Program-made: the position numbers and the translations under genes
Source of the DNA: Achromobacter xylosoxidans
GTDB taxonomy: Bacteria; Pseudomonadota; Gammaproteobacteria; Burkholderiales; Burkholderiaceae_B
Direction: 5' to 3'
DNA length: 64,000 nt
Assembly (NCBI RefSeq): GCF_001457475.1
Contig: NZ_LN831029.1
Coordinates: forward strand, 6,138,001-6,202,000
The notes under the pieces: model-generated
What the model was told of the DNA's origin: nothing
Seen by the model: only the letters and a program-made list of their open reading frames with translations
Database searches by the model: none
Shown: piece after piece, positions 34,752 through 44,277 of the stretch
Position numbering within the stretch: the first letter of the stretch is position 1
Layout of the letters: each line of letters begins with the position of its first letter

Positions 34752-35239
34752 ACGCCGCCTTGCGCATGAGCGTGCCGATGGAAGTCGGCATTTGCTGCGC
34801 CGACCTGGACGCGCAACTGGCTTTCTACACCGACATAGTCGGCCTGACGCTGGTGAACCGCGTCAGCGTGCCGGCCGACAAGGCCCGCGCCACCGGCCTG
34901 ACGCAGCATGGCTACGACGTGGCGCGCCTGCAGACCTCGTACGGCGAGCGCATCAAGCTGCTGCAGCCGGCCGTGGCGCCGGAGCCCGCGGTGCGCGGCG
35001 CCGCCATCCTGGACCGCCAGGGCAGCACCTACCTGACCTTCATCGTGCATGACCTGGCCGGCACCGTCGAGCGCCTGCGGGCGCGCGGCGTGGTCTTCGA
35101 CAGCGATCCGGCGCCGATGGAAGTGCGGCCCGGCACCTGGCTGGCCTTCTTCCGCGACCCCGAAGGCAATGTGCTGGAACTGGTCGAATACGACGACCCG
35201 GCGGCCTATCGGCCCGACCTGGCCGTGCGCGCAGAATAG
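34748..35239 (+). CDS. VOC superfamily (glyoxalase/dioxygenase fold) protein inside the dehydrogenase operon
   Basis: 163 residues, with paired beta-alpha-beta-beta-beta modules (FYTDIVGLTLVNRV in the first, FFRDPEGNVLELVEYDD closing the second, where the Glu is a common metal ligand). VOC members include glyoxalases, epimerases and extradiol dioxygenases; the reaction is not identifiable here. It starts in an ATGA overlap with E1 and is followed 12 bases later by E2, so it is translated with the complex. It may isomerise or epimerise the E1 substrate or product. Confidence 0.8.
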   Translation: MNAALRMSVPMEVGICCADLDAQLAFYTDIVGLTLVNRVSVPADKARATGLTQHGYDVARLQTSYGERIKLLQPAVAPEPAVRGAAILDRQGSTYLTFIVHDLAGTVERLRARGVVFDSDPAPMEVRPGTWLAFFRDPEGNVLELVEYDDPAAYRPDLAVRAE

Positions 35240-35251
35240 GACGAACTACAC

Positions 35252-36520
35252 GTGGCACACCTTATCAAGCTCCCCTCCGTCGCGGCCGATGCCGACGCCG
35301 GCACGCTGCACCAATGGCTCAAGCAGGAAGGCGACACGGTCGCCGTGGGCGAGGCGCTGGCGGAAATCGAAACCGAGAAGGCGATCGTCGAGATCAACGC
35401 CGAACACGCGGGCGTGCTCGGCCGCATCGTGGTGCAGGCCGGGCCGGCGTCGGTGCCGATCAACACCGTGATCGGCGTGCTGCTGGCGCCGGGCGAAGAC
35501 GCCGCCGCGATCGATCAGGCGCTGGCGGAACACGGCGCGCAGGCAGCAAAGCCCGCCACGCCCGTTGCCGCCGCGCAGCCGGCAGCGACGCCTGCGGCCA
35601 CCGCCAATGCGGCACCGATCGCCGCGCCGGCGCCCGCCGCACGCGACGCCGCTTCCGACGCCCCCACTCCCGGCACGCGCCGCTTCGCCAGCCCGCTGGC
35701 GCGCCGCCTGGCCGCGCAATGGCACGTCAACCTGCTCGACGTGCAGGGCACCGGCCCGCGCGGCCGCATCGTGCGCCGCGACGTCGAGGCCGCGCGCGAC
35801 CGCTCGCCCGTTGCCGCAACGCCGTCCGCCAATCGCGCCGCCGCGCGCCGCGTGCCGCATTCCGGCATGCGCCGCGCCATCGCCCGCCGCCTGACCGAAA
35901 GCAAGCAGCAGGTGCCGCACTTCTACCTGACGGTGGACTGCCGCATGGACGCGCTGCTGGCCCTGCGCGCCCAGGCCAACCAGGGCGGCGCGGTCAAGCT
36001 GTCGGTCAATGACTTCATTGTGCGCGCCGCCGCCCTGGCGCTGCGCGAGGTGCCCGAGGTCAACGCCAGCTGGCACGACGATGCCATTGAATTCCACGCC
36101 GGCGCCGACATCAGCGTGGCCGTGGCCACCGACGGCGGCCTGGTCACGCCCATCGTGCGCGACGCCGACGTCAAGCCGCTGTCCGCCATCGCCGCCGAGA
36201 TCGTCGAACTGGCCGGCCGCGCCAAGGTCAATCGTCTGAAGCCCGAGGAATTCACCGGCGGCTCGCTGACGGTCAGCAACCTGGGCATGTACGGCATCAA
36301 GCAGTTCGCCGCCATCATCAACCCGCCGCAGGCGGCGATCCTGGCGGTGGGCGCGGCCGAGCGCCGCCCGGTGGTGGACGACAACGGCGACCTGAAGGCC
36401 GCCACCGTCATGACCGTGACGCTGTCGGCCGACCACCGCGTGGTGGACGGCGCCGTCGGCGCGCGCTGGCTGGCCGCCTTCCGCGCGCTGATCGAAGCCC
36501 CCGTGCGCATCCTGCTGTGA
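35252..36520 (+). CDS. Dihydrolipoamide acyltransferase (E2) of a 2-oxo acid/acetoin dehydrogenase complex
   Basis: 422 residues from a GTG start. A single N-terminal lipoyl domain has the modified Lys in EIETEKAIVEI (about residue 43). An Ala/Pro linker (about 90-135) follows, then an E3-binding domain (ASPLARRLAAQWHVNLLDVQ), a second linker and the catalytic domain ending with the DHRVVDGAVGARWL motif containing the acyltransferase His and Asp. It accepts the acyl group from the fused E1 and transfers it to CoA. Its stop overlaps a GTG in the E3 frame. Confidence 0.92.
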   Translation: MAHLIKLPSVAADADAGTLHQWLKQEGDTVAVGEALAEIETEKAIVEINAEHAGVLGRIVVQAGPASVPINTVIGVLLAPGEDAAAIDQALAEHGAQAAKPATPVAAAQPAATPAATANAAPIAAPAPAARDAASDAPTPGTRRFASPLARRLAAQWHVNLLDVQGTGPRGRIVRRDVEAARDRSPVAATPSANRAAARRVPHSGMRRAIARRLTESKQQVPHFYLTVDCRMDALLALRAQANQGGAVKLSVNDFIVRAAALALREVPEVNASWHDDAIEFHAGADISVAVATDGGLVTPIVRDADVKPLSAIAAEIVELAGRAKVNRLKPEEFTGGSLTVSNLGMYGIKQFAAIINPPQAAILAVGAAERRPVVDDNGDLKAATVMTVTLSADHRVVDGAVGARWLAAFRALIEAPVRILL

Positions 36521-36528
36521 GCCCCGCC

Positions 36529-37926
36529 ATGACCAAGACTTCGTTTGACCTGGTGGTGGTGGGCGGCGGCCCCGGCGGCTACGTGGCCGCCATCCGCGCG
36601 GCGCAACTGGGCCTGTCCACCGCGCTGGTGGAACGCGCCGAACTCGGCGGCATCTGCCTGAACTGGGGCTGCATCCCGACCAAGGCGCTGCTGCACAGCG
36701 CCACCGTGCTGCGCGCCTGCCGCGAGGCCGACCAGTACGGCGTGACCGGCGCGGGCGCGGCCCAACCCGACCTGGCCGCGATGGTGGCGCGCTCGCGCAA
36801 GGTCGCCGGCCGCCTGGGCCAGGGCGTGACGCACCTGATGAAGAAGAACGGCGTCACGGTGTTCTCCGCCAGCGCCAGACTGGCCGGCGGCGGCCGCGTC
36901 GCGCTCGACAACGGCGCCACGCTGTCGGCCCGCCACATCATCCTGGCCACCGGGGCGCGGGCGCGCGAGCTGCCGGCGCTGCCGGTGGGCGAACGAATCT
37001 GGACTTACCGCCAGGCGCTGACGCCGCCGGCGCTGCCCAAGTCGCTGCTGGTGGTGGGCGCGGGCGCGATCGGCGCCGAGTTCGCCAGCTTCTACCGCGC
37101 GGTCGGCGCGGAGGTGACGCTGATCGACATGACGGCCGAGATCCTGCCGCAAGAAGACGCCGAGATCTCCGCGCTGGCGCGCAAGGCCTTCGAAAAGCAG
37201 GGCATCCGCGTGCTGACGCAGTGCGCGGTCAAGTCTTCCAGCCCGACGGCCACCGGCGTCAAGACCGTGCTGGAGCAACAGGGCAAGCAGATCGAACTGG
37301 AGGTCGAGCGCGTCATCGTCGCGGCCGGCATTGTCGGCAACGTCGAGAACCTGGGCCTGGAGCAGACCCGCGTGAAAGTGGAGAAGACCCACATCGTCAC
37401 CGACGGCCTGTGCCGCACCGCCGAACCGGGCGTCTACGCCATCGGCGACGTGGCCGGCGCGCCGTGGCTGGCGCACAAGGCCAGCCACGAGGCGGTGCTG
37501 TGCGTGGAAGCCATCGCCGGCCTGCCGGTGCACGCGCTCGATCCGCTGCGCATTCCCGCGTGCACCTATTCGCATCCGCAGGTCGCCAGCATCGGCATGA
37601 CCGAGGCCCGCGCCCGCGAGCACGCCAAGGCGACGGGCGGCGAGATCCGCGTCGGCAGATTCACCTTCGTCGGCAACGGCAAGGCGATTGCCATGGGCGA
37701 AGACCAGGGGCTGGTGAAGACGGTGTTCGATGCCGGCACCGGCGAGCTGCTGGGCGCGCACATCATCCACCCGGAGGCGTCAGAGCTGATCGCCGGCTAC
37801 GGCGTGGCGGCGGCGCTGGAAGCCACCGAGGAAGACCTGATGCACACCGTGTTCGCGCATCCGACGCTGTCGGAAACGCTGCACGAATCGGTGCTGGCGG
37901 CTTTCGGCCGGGCGCTGCACGGCTAA
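36529..37926 (+). CDS. Dihydrolipoamide dehydrogenase (E3) of the same complex
   Basis: 465 residues from ATG 36529; a GTG at 36517 overlapping the E2 stop is also in frame. FAD-binding VVVGGGPGGYVAAIRAAQLG is followed by the redox disulfide GGICLNWGCIPTKALL, the NAD-binding GAGAIGAEFASFYRAVGAEV, GVYAIGDVAGAPWLAHKASH and the C-terminal active-site HPTLSETLHE. It reoxidises the E2 lipoyl groups and makes NADH. As the last gene of the operon, it is followed by a long hairpin (37943-37985). Confidence 0.94.
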   Translation: MTKTSFDLVVVGGGPGGYVAAIRAAQLGLSTALVERAELGGICLNWGCIPTKALLHSATVLRACREADQYGVTGAGAAQPDLAAMVARSRKVAGRLGQGVTHLMKKNGVTVFSASARLAGGGRVALDNGATLSARHIILATGARARELPALPVGERIWTYRQALTPPALPKSLLVVGAGAIGAEFASFYRAVGAEVTLIDMTAEILPQEDAEISALARKAFEKQGIRVLTQCAVKSSSPTATGVKTVLEQQGKQIELEVERVIVAAGIVGNVENLGLEQTRVKVEKTHIVTDGLCRTAEPGVYAIGDVAGAPWLAHKASHEAVLCVEAIAGLPVHALDPLRIPACTYSHPQVASIGMTEARAREHAKATGGEIRVGRFTFVGNGKAIAMGEDQGLVKTVFDAGTGELLGAHIIHPEASELIAGYGVAAALEATEEDLMHTVFAHPTLSETLHESVLAAFGRALHG

Positions 37927-37942
37927 AGCGCGTTGCAGCGCT

Positions 37943-37985
37943 CAGGGGTTTGGCGCGGACCGTCATCGGTCGCGCCAGGCCCCTG
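37943..37985. terminator. Long hairpin between convergent E3 and LysR genes
   Basis: CAGGGG at 37943-37948 pairs with CCCCTG at 37980-37985, continued inward by GGCGCG/CGCGCC and GACCG/CGGTC around a TCAT loop. It lies between converging stops and can act in both directions. A T-run is absent. Confidence 0.6.
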
Positions 37986-37988
37986 CCC

Positions 37989-38870
37989 TCACAACCGGCT
38001 GGCGAAGAAATCCAGGAAGCACGCAATACGCCGCGACAACTGCGTATTGCGGTAGTACACCGCGTGCATCGGCTGCAGGTAGTCGGTGTGCAGGTCTTCC
38101 ATGATGCGCACCAGCCGCCCTTCGCGCAGGTCGTCGCGCGACACGAAGTCCGACAGGCAGGCGATGCCCACGCCGCGCAGCGCCAGGTGGCGCTGGGTCT
38201 CGCCGCTGGAAGTGGCCAGCGTGGGCGTGGCCAGGTAGGTGGAGCCGCCCGCGTGGCGCAGCGGCCAGACGTTCAGGCTTTCGGGCTGGGTGAAGCCCAG
38301 CAGTTCGTGGCTGGCAAGGTCCTCGACGGTGCGCGGCACGCCGCGCCGCGCGAGGTATTCCGGACTCGCCATCAGCCAGCGCGGGCGCGGCCGCATGGGC
38401 CGCGCATGCAGCGTGGAATCATTCAACGGCCCCATGCGCAGCGCCACGTCGGTGCGATGCTCGATCAGGTCGACGATGCGATCGTTGCTGGTCAGCTCCA
38501 GCGAGATCGCCGGATACTCGCGGCGAAAGTCCGCCACGTGCGGCACCACGCAATGCAGCATCACCGGCACCGAGGCATCGACGCGCAGGCGGCCGGCCGG
38601 CTGCTGGTTGACGATGCGCATGCATTCCTCGGCTTCTTCCAGCGACTGCACTATCTGGCGCGCCTTCTGCAGGAAATGCGCGCCTTCGGCCGTGAGTTCC
38701 ATGCGCCGGGTGGTGCGGTTCAGCAACGTCACGCCCAGGTCCTCTTCCAGGCGCGACAGGCCGCGGCTGACGCCGGACGCGGTCTGGCCCAGCATCTCGG
38801 CGGCGGCGCTCATCGAGCCGGCGTCGACCACGCCCAGGAACAACCGCAGGGCCTCGGAATTGAGCGCCAT
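37989..38870 (-). CDS. LysR family transcriptional regulator
   Basis: 293 residues, standard length. The helix-turn-helix is SMSAAAEMLGQTASGVSRGLSRLEEDLG near the N-terminus, with LNRTTRRMELTAEG following, typical of the CrgA/DhcR-like group. The substrate domain includes RLRVDASVPVMLHCVVPHVA. It converges with E3 and is followed upstream by ilvD on the same strand, separated by the ilvD terminator, so it is an independent unit. Its target is not evident. Confidence 0.88.
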   Translation of the reverse strand: MALNSEALRLFLGVVDAGSMSAAAEMLGQTASGVSRGLSRLEEDLGVTLLNRTTRRMELTAEGAHFLQKARQIVQSLEEAEECMRIVNQQPAGRLRVDASVPVMLHCVVPHVADFRREYPAISLELTSNDRIVDLIEHRTDVALRMGPLNDSTLHARPMRPRPRWLMASPEYLARRGVPRTVEDLASHELLGFTQPESLNVWPLRHAGGSTYLATPTLATSSGETQRHLALRGVGIACLSDFVSRDDLREGRLVRIMEDLHTDYLQPMHAVYYRNTQLSRRIACFLDFFASRL

Positions 38871-38975
38871 TTTTGACTCCGGATCACGAGTAGCGGAATT
38901 TTATAGCGCCTGGACGCCCCGATTGCGCGGTGGCCGGGCCGGCGGCAGGGTTATCTGGCTCTGCGACCAAAAAAG

Positions 38976-39004
38976 AAAAAGCGGCGCACGCGGCGCCGCT
39001 TTTT
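38976..39004 (-). terminator. Rho-independent terminator of ilvD
   Basis: Read on the minus strand, a G+C-rich hairpin (AAAAAGCGGC/GCCGCTTTTT arms at 38976-39004) begins 24 bases after the ilvD stop and is followed by a T-rich run. This is a textbook intrinsic terminator. Confidence 0.85.
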
Positions 39005-39027
39005 CCATGGGATCGACCGCCGGCCGA

Positions 39028-40893
39028 TCAACGCTTCTGCTTGAGCTGCGACAGATCGCGCACCGCGCCACGGTCGGCCGAGGTGGCCAGCGCCGCGTAG
39101 GCCTGCAGGGCCTGCGACACCACGCGCTCGCGGTCCACCGGCAGCCAGCCGCCATCGGCGCGCGCGTTCATCGCGGCGCGGCGGCGGGCCAGTTCCTCGT
39201 CGGACACGGCCAGGTGCATCTTTCGGTTGGGGATGTCGATCTCGATGGTGTCGCCGTCTTCCACCAGGCCGATGGTGCCGCCCTCGGCCGCTTCGGGCGA
39301 GGCGTGGCCGATCACCAGGCCCGACGAGCCGCCCGAGAAGCGGCCATCGGTGAACAGCGCGCAGGTCTTGCCCAGGCCCTTGGACTTCAGGTACGACGTG
39401 GGGTACAGCATTTCCTGCATGCCGGGGCCGCCCTTGGGGCCTTCGTAGCGGATCACCACCACGTCGCCCGGCGCGACCTTGTCGCCCAGGATGCCTTCGA
39501 CGGCGTCGTCCTGGCTTTCGAACACGCGCGCGCGGCCGGTGAAGACCCACTGCGATTCGTCCACGCCGGCGGTCTTGACGATGCAGCCCTTCTCGGCCAG
39601 GTTGCCGTACAGCACGGCCAGGCCGCCGTCCTTGGAGTAGGCGTTTTCCTTGCTGCGGATGCAGCCGGTCTTGCGGTCGGTGTCCAGCGTCAGGAAGGTG
39701 GCGTCCTGGCTGAAGGCCACGGTGGTGGGGATGCCGCCGGGCGCGGCGCGATAGAACTTCTGCGCCGCTTCGCCGGCGCCGCCGGCCACGTCCCATTGCG
39801 CGATGGCGTTGCCCAGCGTGCCGCTGTGCACGTTGCCGCAGGACAGGTCGAGCAGATCGGCGCGCGCCAGTTCACCCAGGATGCCCAGGATGCCGCCGGC
39901 GCGGTGCACGTCTTCGATGTGGTACTTGTCGGTGGCCGGGGCGGCCTTGCACAGGCACGGCACCTTGCGCGAAATGCGGTCGATGTCGGCCATGGTGAAG
40001 TCGACGCCGGCTTCCTGCGCCGCGGCCAGCAGGTGCAGCACGGTGTTGGTGGAACCGCCCATGGCCACGTCCAGCGCCATGGCGTTCTGGAACGCGCTCT
40101 TGGTGGCGATGCTGCGCGGCAGGACCGATTCGTCTTCCTCGACGTAGTAGCGGCGGCACAGGTCCACCACCAGGCGGCCGGCCTGCTCGAACAGCCCCTT
40201 ACGCCAGGCGTGCGTGGCGACGATGGTGCCGTTGCCCGGCAGCGCCAGGCCGATGGCCTCGGTCAGGCAGTTCATCGAGTTGGCGGTGAACATGCCGGAA
40301 CAGGAGCCGCAGGTCGGACACGCGCTGCGTTCGACTTCGGCCACGTCGGCGTCCGACACGTTGGGATCGGCGGCCTTGATCATGGCGTCGATCAGGTCGA
40401 TCTTGGCGATCACCTTGCCGTCGGTCGGCGACTTGACCTTGCCGGCTTCCATCGGGCCGCCGGACACGAACACCACCGGGATGTTCAGGCGCATCGCGGC
40501 CATCAGCATCCCCGGGGTGATCTTGTCGCAGTTCGAGATGCAGACCATGGCGTCGGCGCAGTGCGCGTTGACCATGTATTCGACCGAGTCGGCGATCAGT
40601 TCGCGCGAAGGCAGCGAATACAGCATGCCGCCGTGGCCCATGGCGATGCCGTCATCGACGGCGATGGTGTTGAATTCCTTGGCGACGCCGCCGGCGGCCT
40701 CGATTTCCTTGGCGACCAGCGCGCCCAGGTCGCGCAGGTGCACGTGGCCCGGCACGAACTGCGTGAACGAGTTGACCACCGCGATGATCGGCTTGCCGAA
40801 GTCTCCGTCCTTCATGCCGGTGGCGCGCCACAGGGCGCGGGCGCCGGCCATGTTGCGGCCGTGGGTCGAGGTGCGGGAACGGTAGTGCGGCAT
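39028..40893 (-). CDS. ilvD: Dihydroxyacid dehydratase
   Basis: 621 residues, the normal IlvD length. The iron-sulfur cluster cysteines appear in [11 protein letters not shown] (about residue 125) and [18 protein letters not shown] (about 195). The C-terminal [20 protein letters not shown] block is also present, and the N-terminus is [20 protein letters not shown]. The enzyme converts 2,3-dihydroxy-isovalerate or -methylvalerate to the 2-oxo acid in valine/isoleucine synthesis. It is followed by an intrinsic terminator. Its neighbours are an AraC regulator upstream on the same strand and the truncated leuA, so a branched-chain amino acid theme is partly present. Confidence 0.96.
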   Translation of the reverse strand: MPHYRSRTSTHGRNMAGARALWRATGMKDGDFGKPIIAVVNSFTQFVPGHVHLRDLGALVAKEIEAAGGVAKEFNTIAVDDGIAMGHGGMLYSLPSRELIADSVEYMVNAHCADAMVCISNCDKITPGMLMAAMRLNIPVVFVSGGPMEAGKVKSPTDGKVIAKIDLIDAMIKAADPNVSDADVAEVERSACPTCGSCSGMFTANSMNCLTEAIGLALPGNGTIVATHAWRKGLFEQAGRLVVDLCRRYYVEEDESVLPRSIATKSAFQNAMALDVAMGGSTNTVLHLLAAAQEAGVDFTMADIDRISRKVPCLCKAAPATDKYHIEDVHRAGGILGILGELARADLLDLSCGNVHSGTLGNAIAQWDVAGGAGEAAQKFYRAAPGGIPTTVAFSQDATFLTLDTDRKTGCIRSKENAYSKDGGLAVLYGNLAEKGCIVKTAGVDESQWVFTGRARVFESQDDAVEGILGDKVAPGDVVVIRYEGPKGGPGMQEMLYPTSYLKSKGLGKTCALFTDGRFSGGSSGLVIGHASPEAAEGGTIGLVEDGDTIEIDIPNRKMHLAVSDEELARRRAAMNARADGGWLPVDRERVVSQALQAYAALATSADRGAVRDLSQLKQKR

Positions 40894-41006
40894 GATCTTG
40901 TCTCAGGCTATTAGCGTGGGCGGCAAAACGGTAAATAATACGCTGGTTCCGGCGCGCAGCGGCCGCGGACCGCCTCCGAGGCCGCCCCGAGACCGCGCCG
41001 CGGCCA

Positions 41007-41849
41007 TCAGGCGGACGCCGCGCCGCGCGCGGCGAAGGCGCTGGGCGGCTCGCCCAGGGCTTTGCGGAACATGGCCGCGAAGGCGCTGGGGCTTTCATAG
41101 CCCAGGTCCAGGGCCACATCCAATACCCGCTCGCCGCGCGCCAGCCGCTCCATCGCCGCCAGCAGGCGCGCCTGCTGGCGCCAGCGGCCGAAGGTCATGC
41201 CGGTATGCCGCAGGAACAGGCGGTGCACCGTCTTGGGATCCACCCCCAATTCGCGCGCCCAGTCGGCCGCGCCCGCCTGCCGCTCGGGGTGGCGCACGAT
41301 GGCGCGACAGATGCGCGCCAGGCGCGGCTCGGACGGCTGCGGCAGGTGCAGCGGCAGCACCGGCTCCTGTTTCAATTCGTCCAGCAGCAGCAGCATCAGC
41401 CGGCCATCGCGGGTGCCCGGCTTCCAGTCCAGCGGCACCTCCGCGGCCGCCACCATCAGCTCGCGCAACAGCGGCGAGATCGACAGCACGCAGCATTCGG
41501 TGGGCAGGTGCGAGGCCGCCCCCGGCTCGACGAACACGGTGCGCATGCGCGGCTCGCCGCTCATGCGGATGGAGTGGGATACCCAGGCCGGCACCCACAC
41601 GCCGCGCGTGGGCGGCACCACCCAGATGCCGGCGTCGGTATCCACCACCATCACGCCCGAGATCGCATACACCAGCTGCGAACGGCGGTGACGATGGCGG
41701 CCCACGCGATGCCCGTCCTCGTAGTCCACGGCCAGCGCGGCCACCGGGCGCAGCGAGGATTCGTATGGGAACAGGTCCAGATCGGCGGGCTTGCGCGAGC
41801 CGGCCAGGCGCGACGGCGGTTTGGGTTTGTCCATTTCTCGACGATTCAT
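41007..41849 (-). CDS. AraC family regulator
   Basis: About 280 residues from ATG 41849 (an in-frame ATG at 41834 is equally possible). An N-terminal cupin-like sensor domain (HRVGRHRHRRSQLVYAISGV; VPPTRGVWVPAWVSHSIRM) is followed by the double helix-turn-helix (WARELGVDPKTVHRLFLRHT; LDVALDLGYESPSAFAAMFR). The frame stays open far upstream to about 42370, but that extension is Arg/Ala-rich, lacks domain features and crosses into the leuA gene, so it is rejected. It is divergent from the leuA remnant. Its target may be a neighbouring transporter or itself. Confidence 0.88.
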   Translation of the reverse strand: MNRREMDKPKPPSRLAGSRKPADLDLFPYESSLRPVAALAVDYEDGHRVGRHRHRRSQLVYAISGVMVVDTDAGIWVVPPTRGVWVPAWVSHSIRMSGEPRMRTVFVEPGAASHLPTECCVLSISPLLRELMVAAAEVPLDWKPGTRDGRLMLLLLDELKQEPVLPLHLPQPSEPRLARICRAIVRHPERQAGAADWARELGVDPKTVHRLFLRHTGMTFGRWRQQARLLAAMERLARGERVLDVALDLGYESPSAFAAMFRKALGEPPSAFAARGAASA

Positions 41850-42277
41850 GTCCAGCTGGCGGTAGACGGTCTTTTCCAGTGTACCTATCCTGCCGGCATC
41901 CCCGTTCGATTTCATTGCTGCCCGCGCCCCGATCATGCGTCCCGCCCCCAGTTCCACCGCCGCCTGCGCCACCTTGTGCGGCAGGCGCGCGCACGTGGCC
42001 GGCAAATCGGACGCCTTCACCTCGACGCGCGCCATCCCGGACGCCCGCCCCGCTTGCGCCTGCGCGCCAGCCCTTCCGGCCGCCCGCCCCTTCGACACTC
42101 CTGTCGCGCACGCCGCCGCGTCGACGCTACGACTAGCGCGCGGTTGCCGGGCCTTGCGCCCCGTGGCCGCCCGGCAGCCACGGCCCCTTTGAAGGGTCCG
42201 TTCGCCACCTCCCTTGCCCGCCCGCCGCCGCAGACCGGCGGCCACAGACGCCGCGCGCCGCGCGGCCGGAGGTTTCC
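41850..42277. other. 428-bp divergent region upstream of AraC gene and leuA remnant
   Basis: No supported gene. The sequence is very G+C-rich and codes only for low-complexity Arg/Ala/Pro frames on both strands. No leader peptide, riboswitch or clear promoter box was recognised. The leuA start at 42278 is preceded by GGAGG at 42267-42271. Confidence 0.5.
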
Positions 42278-43315
42278 ATGCTCGACCACCCCCAACACAA
42301 GTACCGCCCCGTCCAGCCCTTTTCGCGCGACTACGCCGAACGCCAGTGGCCCACGCGCCGTCCGAGCGCACCGCCGATCTGGATGAGCACCGACATGCGC
42401 GACGGCAACCAGGCGCTGATAGAGCCCATGGACGCGGCCCGCAAGCTGCGCTTTTTCGAGCAATTGGTGGCGGTGGGCCTGAAAGAGATCGAAGTGGCGT
42501 TTCCCTCGGCGTCCGACACGGATTTCAATTTCGTGCGCAAGCTGATCGAGGAAAGCCGCATCCCCAGCGACGTCACCATCGAGGTCCTGACCCAGTCGCG
42601 GCCCGACCTGATCGCGCGCACCTTCGAATCGCTGCGCGGCGCGCCGCGCGCCATCGTGCACCTGTACAACCCGATAGCGCCGCAATGGCGCCGCATCGTG
42701 TTCGGCATGAGCCGCGCCGAGATCAAGGAGATCGCGCTGGCCGGCACCCGCCAGATCCGCGCGCTGGCCGACGCGCATCCGGAGACGGAGTGGATCTACG
42801 AATACTCGCCCGAGACCTTCAGCCTGGCCGAGCTGGATTTCGCGCTCGAGGTCTGCGATGCGGTCAGCGCCATCTGGCGACCGACGCCGGCCCGCAAGAT
42901 GATCATCAACCTGCCGTCGACGGTGGAGTGCACGACCGCCAACGTGTACGCGGACCAGATCGAATGGATGCACCGCCGCCTGGCGCGGCGCGACAGCATC
43001 GTGCTGAGCGTGCATCCGCACAACGACCGCGGCACCGCCGTGGCCTCGGCGGAACTGGCGGTGCTGGCGGGCGCCGACCGCGTCGAAGGCTGCCTCTTCG
43101 GCAACGGCGAACGCACCGGCAACGTCGATCTGGTGACGTTGGCGCTGAACCTGGACCGGCAGGGCATCGCCAGCGGCCTGGACTTTTCCGACATGGCCGC
43201 CGTGCGCGACTGCGTGCAGGCATGCAACCAATTGCCGGTGGACGTGTTCCACCCCTACGCGTTCACGTCCGCAGCGCCAGCAATGCCTCCTGCAGGTGCC
43301 GCAGCCCGCGGCTGA
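42278..43315 (+). pseudogene. leuA: 2-isopropylmalate synthase, C-terminally truncated
   Basis: 345 codons against about 560 for this LeuA type. The first roughly 325 residues match the catalytic domain well: metal-binding Asp in [25 protein letters not shown], and the metal-binding histidines in [11 protein letters not shown], then [13 protein letters not shown]. The expected continuation after QLPV..HPY, the GDLVFTAFSGSHQDA-type block plus linker and leucine-sensing domain, is absent. Instead the frame runs into the antisense of the neighbouring LysR gene's 3' end and stops after about 18 unrelated residues. It is probably non-functional in leucine synthesis, so a complete copy would be needed elsewhere. 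A shortened active catalytic domain cannot be excluded. Confidence 0.85.
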
Positions 43316-44153
43316 GCGGCTTGTCGCGGCGCACCACCACCGCCAGGGTGCGCGCCAGGCGCGGCGCCAGCGAACGCAGCGCCAGGCTGCCGCGCTGGCC
43401 CGCGCCGCTCACCGCCATCCTGGGCAGCACCGCGCAGGCCAGGCCGGCGGCCACGATTTCCTTCATGGCCTCGGTGCTGCCCAGCTCCATGACCGGCTTG
43501 ACCGCCACTCCGGCCTCTTCGAACCAGTCGTCCACCAGGCGGCGGGTGCGCGCGCCCGGCTCGAACAGCACCAGCGGCAATGCCGCCAACGCCTGCGGCG
43601 TCACCGCGTCGGGAATCGCCAGCGGCCCCCGCGCGGGGAAGATGGCCACGAACTCGTCTTCAAGCACCGGCGTGGCCTCGATCATGCGCCCCGGCGCGGG
43701 CAGGGTCACCAGGCCGATGTCCAACGTGTTGTTCTCCAGCCCGCGCAGCATGTCGGCGGTATTGCCGGTGCTGGCCACCACGTCCAGCGCCGGAAAACGG
43801 CGCCGCAGATCGGCCAGCAGGGGCGGCAGCAGGTAGGTGCAGGCGGTGGCGCCGGTGCCCAGCCGCACGCGGCCCGTCACCTGTGAAGCATGCGCGGTCA
43901 TGGCCTGCTCGGCCTGCGCCAGCGCCGCGTCGATGGCCCGGATGTGGGTCAGCAGTTCCAGTCCGGCGGCGGTGGGACCGGCGCGCCGGCCGACCCGCTC
44001 GACCAGCTTCAGGCCGAAGCGGCGCTCGAGCTGGCGCACCTGCAGGCTGACCGCGGGTTGGGTGATGCCGCCGCGTTCGGCGGCCGCCGAAAAACTGCCC
44101 AGTTCGATCACCTGCGCAAACGTGCGCAGGGCGTCCAGATTGAGGCCGCGCAT
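43263..44153 (-). CDS. LysR family regulator (CysB/NAC-like group)
   Basis: 296 residues from ATG 44153, beginning [20 protein letters not shown]. The helix-turn-helix is [28 protein letters not shown] (residues about 18-45). The co-inducer domain follows with [19 protein letters not shown]. The gene is intact and overlaps the last 53 bases of the truncated leuA, in opposite orientation. It is divergent from a PAT-like acetyltransferase across a region with a clear LysR box (44180-44194), so it probably controls that gene and the linked MFS exporter. Confidence 0.9.
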   Translation of the reverse strand: MRGLNLDALRTFAQVIELGSFSAAAERGGITQPAVSLQVRQLERRFGLKLVERVGRRAGPTAAGLELLTHIRAIDAALAQAEQAMTAHASQVTGRVRLGTGATACTYLLPPLLADLRRRFPALDVVASTGNTADMLRGLENNTLDIGLVTLPAPGRMIEATPVLEDEFVAIFPARGPLAIPDAVTPQALAALPLVLFEPGARTRRLVDDWFEEAGVAVKPVMELGSTEAMKEIVAAGLACAVLPRMAVSGAGQRGSLALRSLAPRLARTLAVVVRRDKPLSRGLRHLQEALLALRT

Positions 44154-44179
44154 GGTCCGCCCGTCATCCAAAGTTTTGC

Positions 44180-44194
44180 TTATGAAAACCATAA
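44180..44194. promoter_or_regulatory. LysR-type operator between divergent genes
   Basis: TTATG-AAAAC-CATAA is a perfect inverted repeat containing the T-N11-A core of LysR sites. It lies 27 bases upstream of the LysR start and about 85 upstream of the acetyltransferase. Confidence 0.65.
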
Positions 44195-44277
44195 TAGACC
44201 AAAGCTTTATTTATGCATGGGCCTGCGCCACACTGGCGGCTGCTTTCCATCGATCCCCCACCGCAGAAAACACCGCC

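Noticed and set aside
41850..42371. N-terminal extension of the AraC regulator by about 170 residues
   Set aside because: It is low-complexity Arg/Ala sequence that crosses the leuA start; internal ATGs give the normal family length.
43837..44277. Extension of the acetyltransferase across the divergent promoter
   Set aside because: It overlaps the LysR gene and its operator; the ATG at 44278 starts the GNAT domain correctly.
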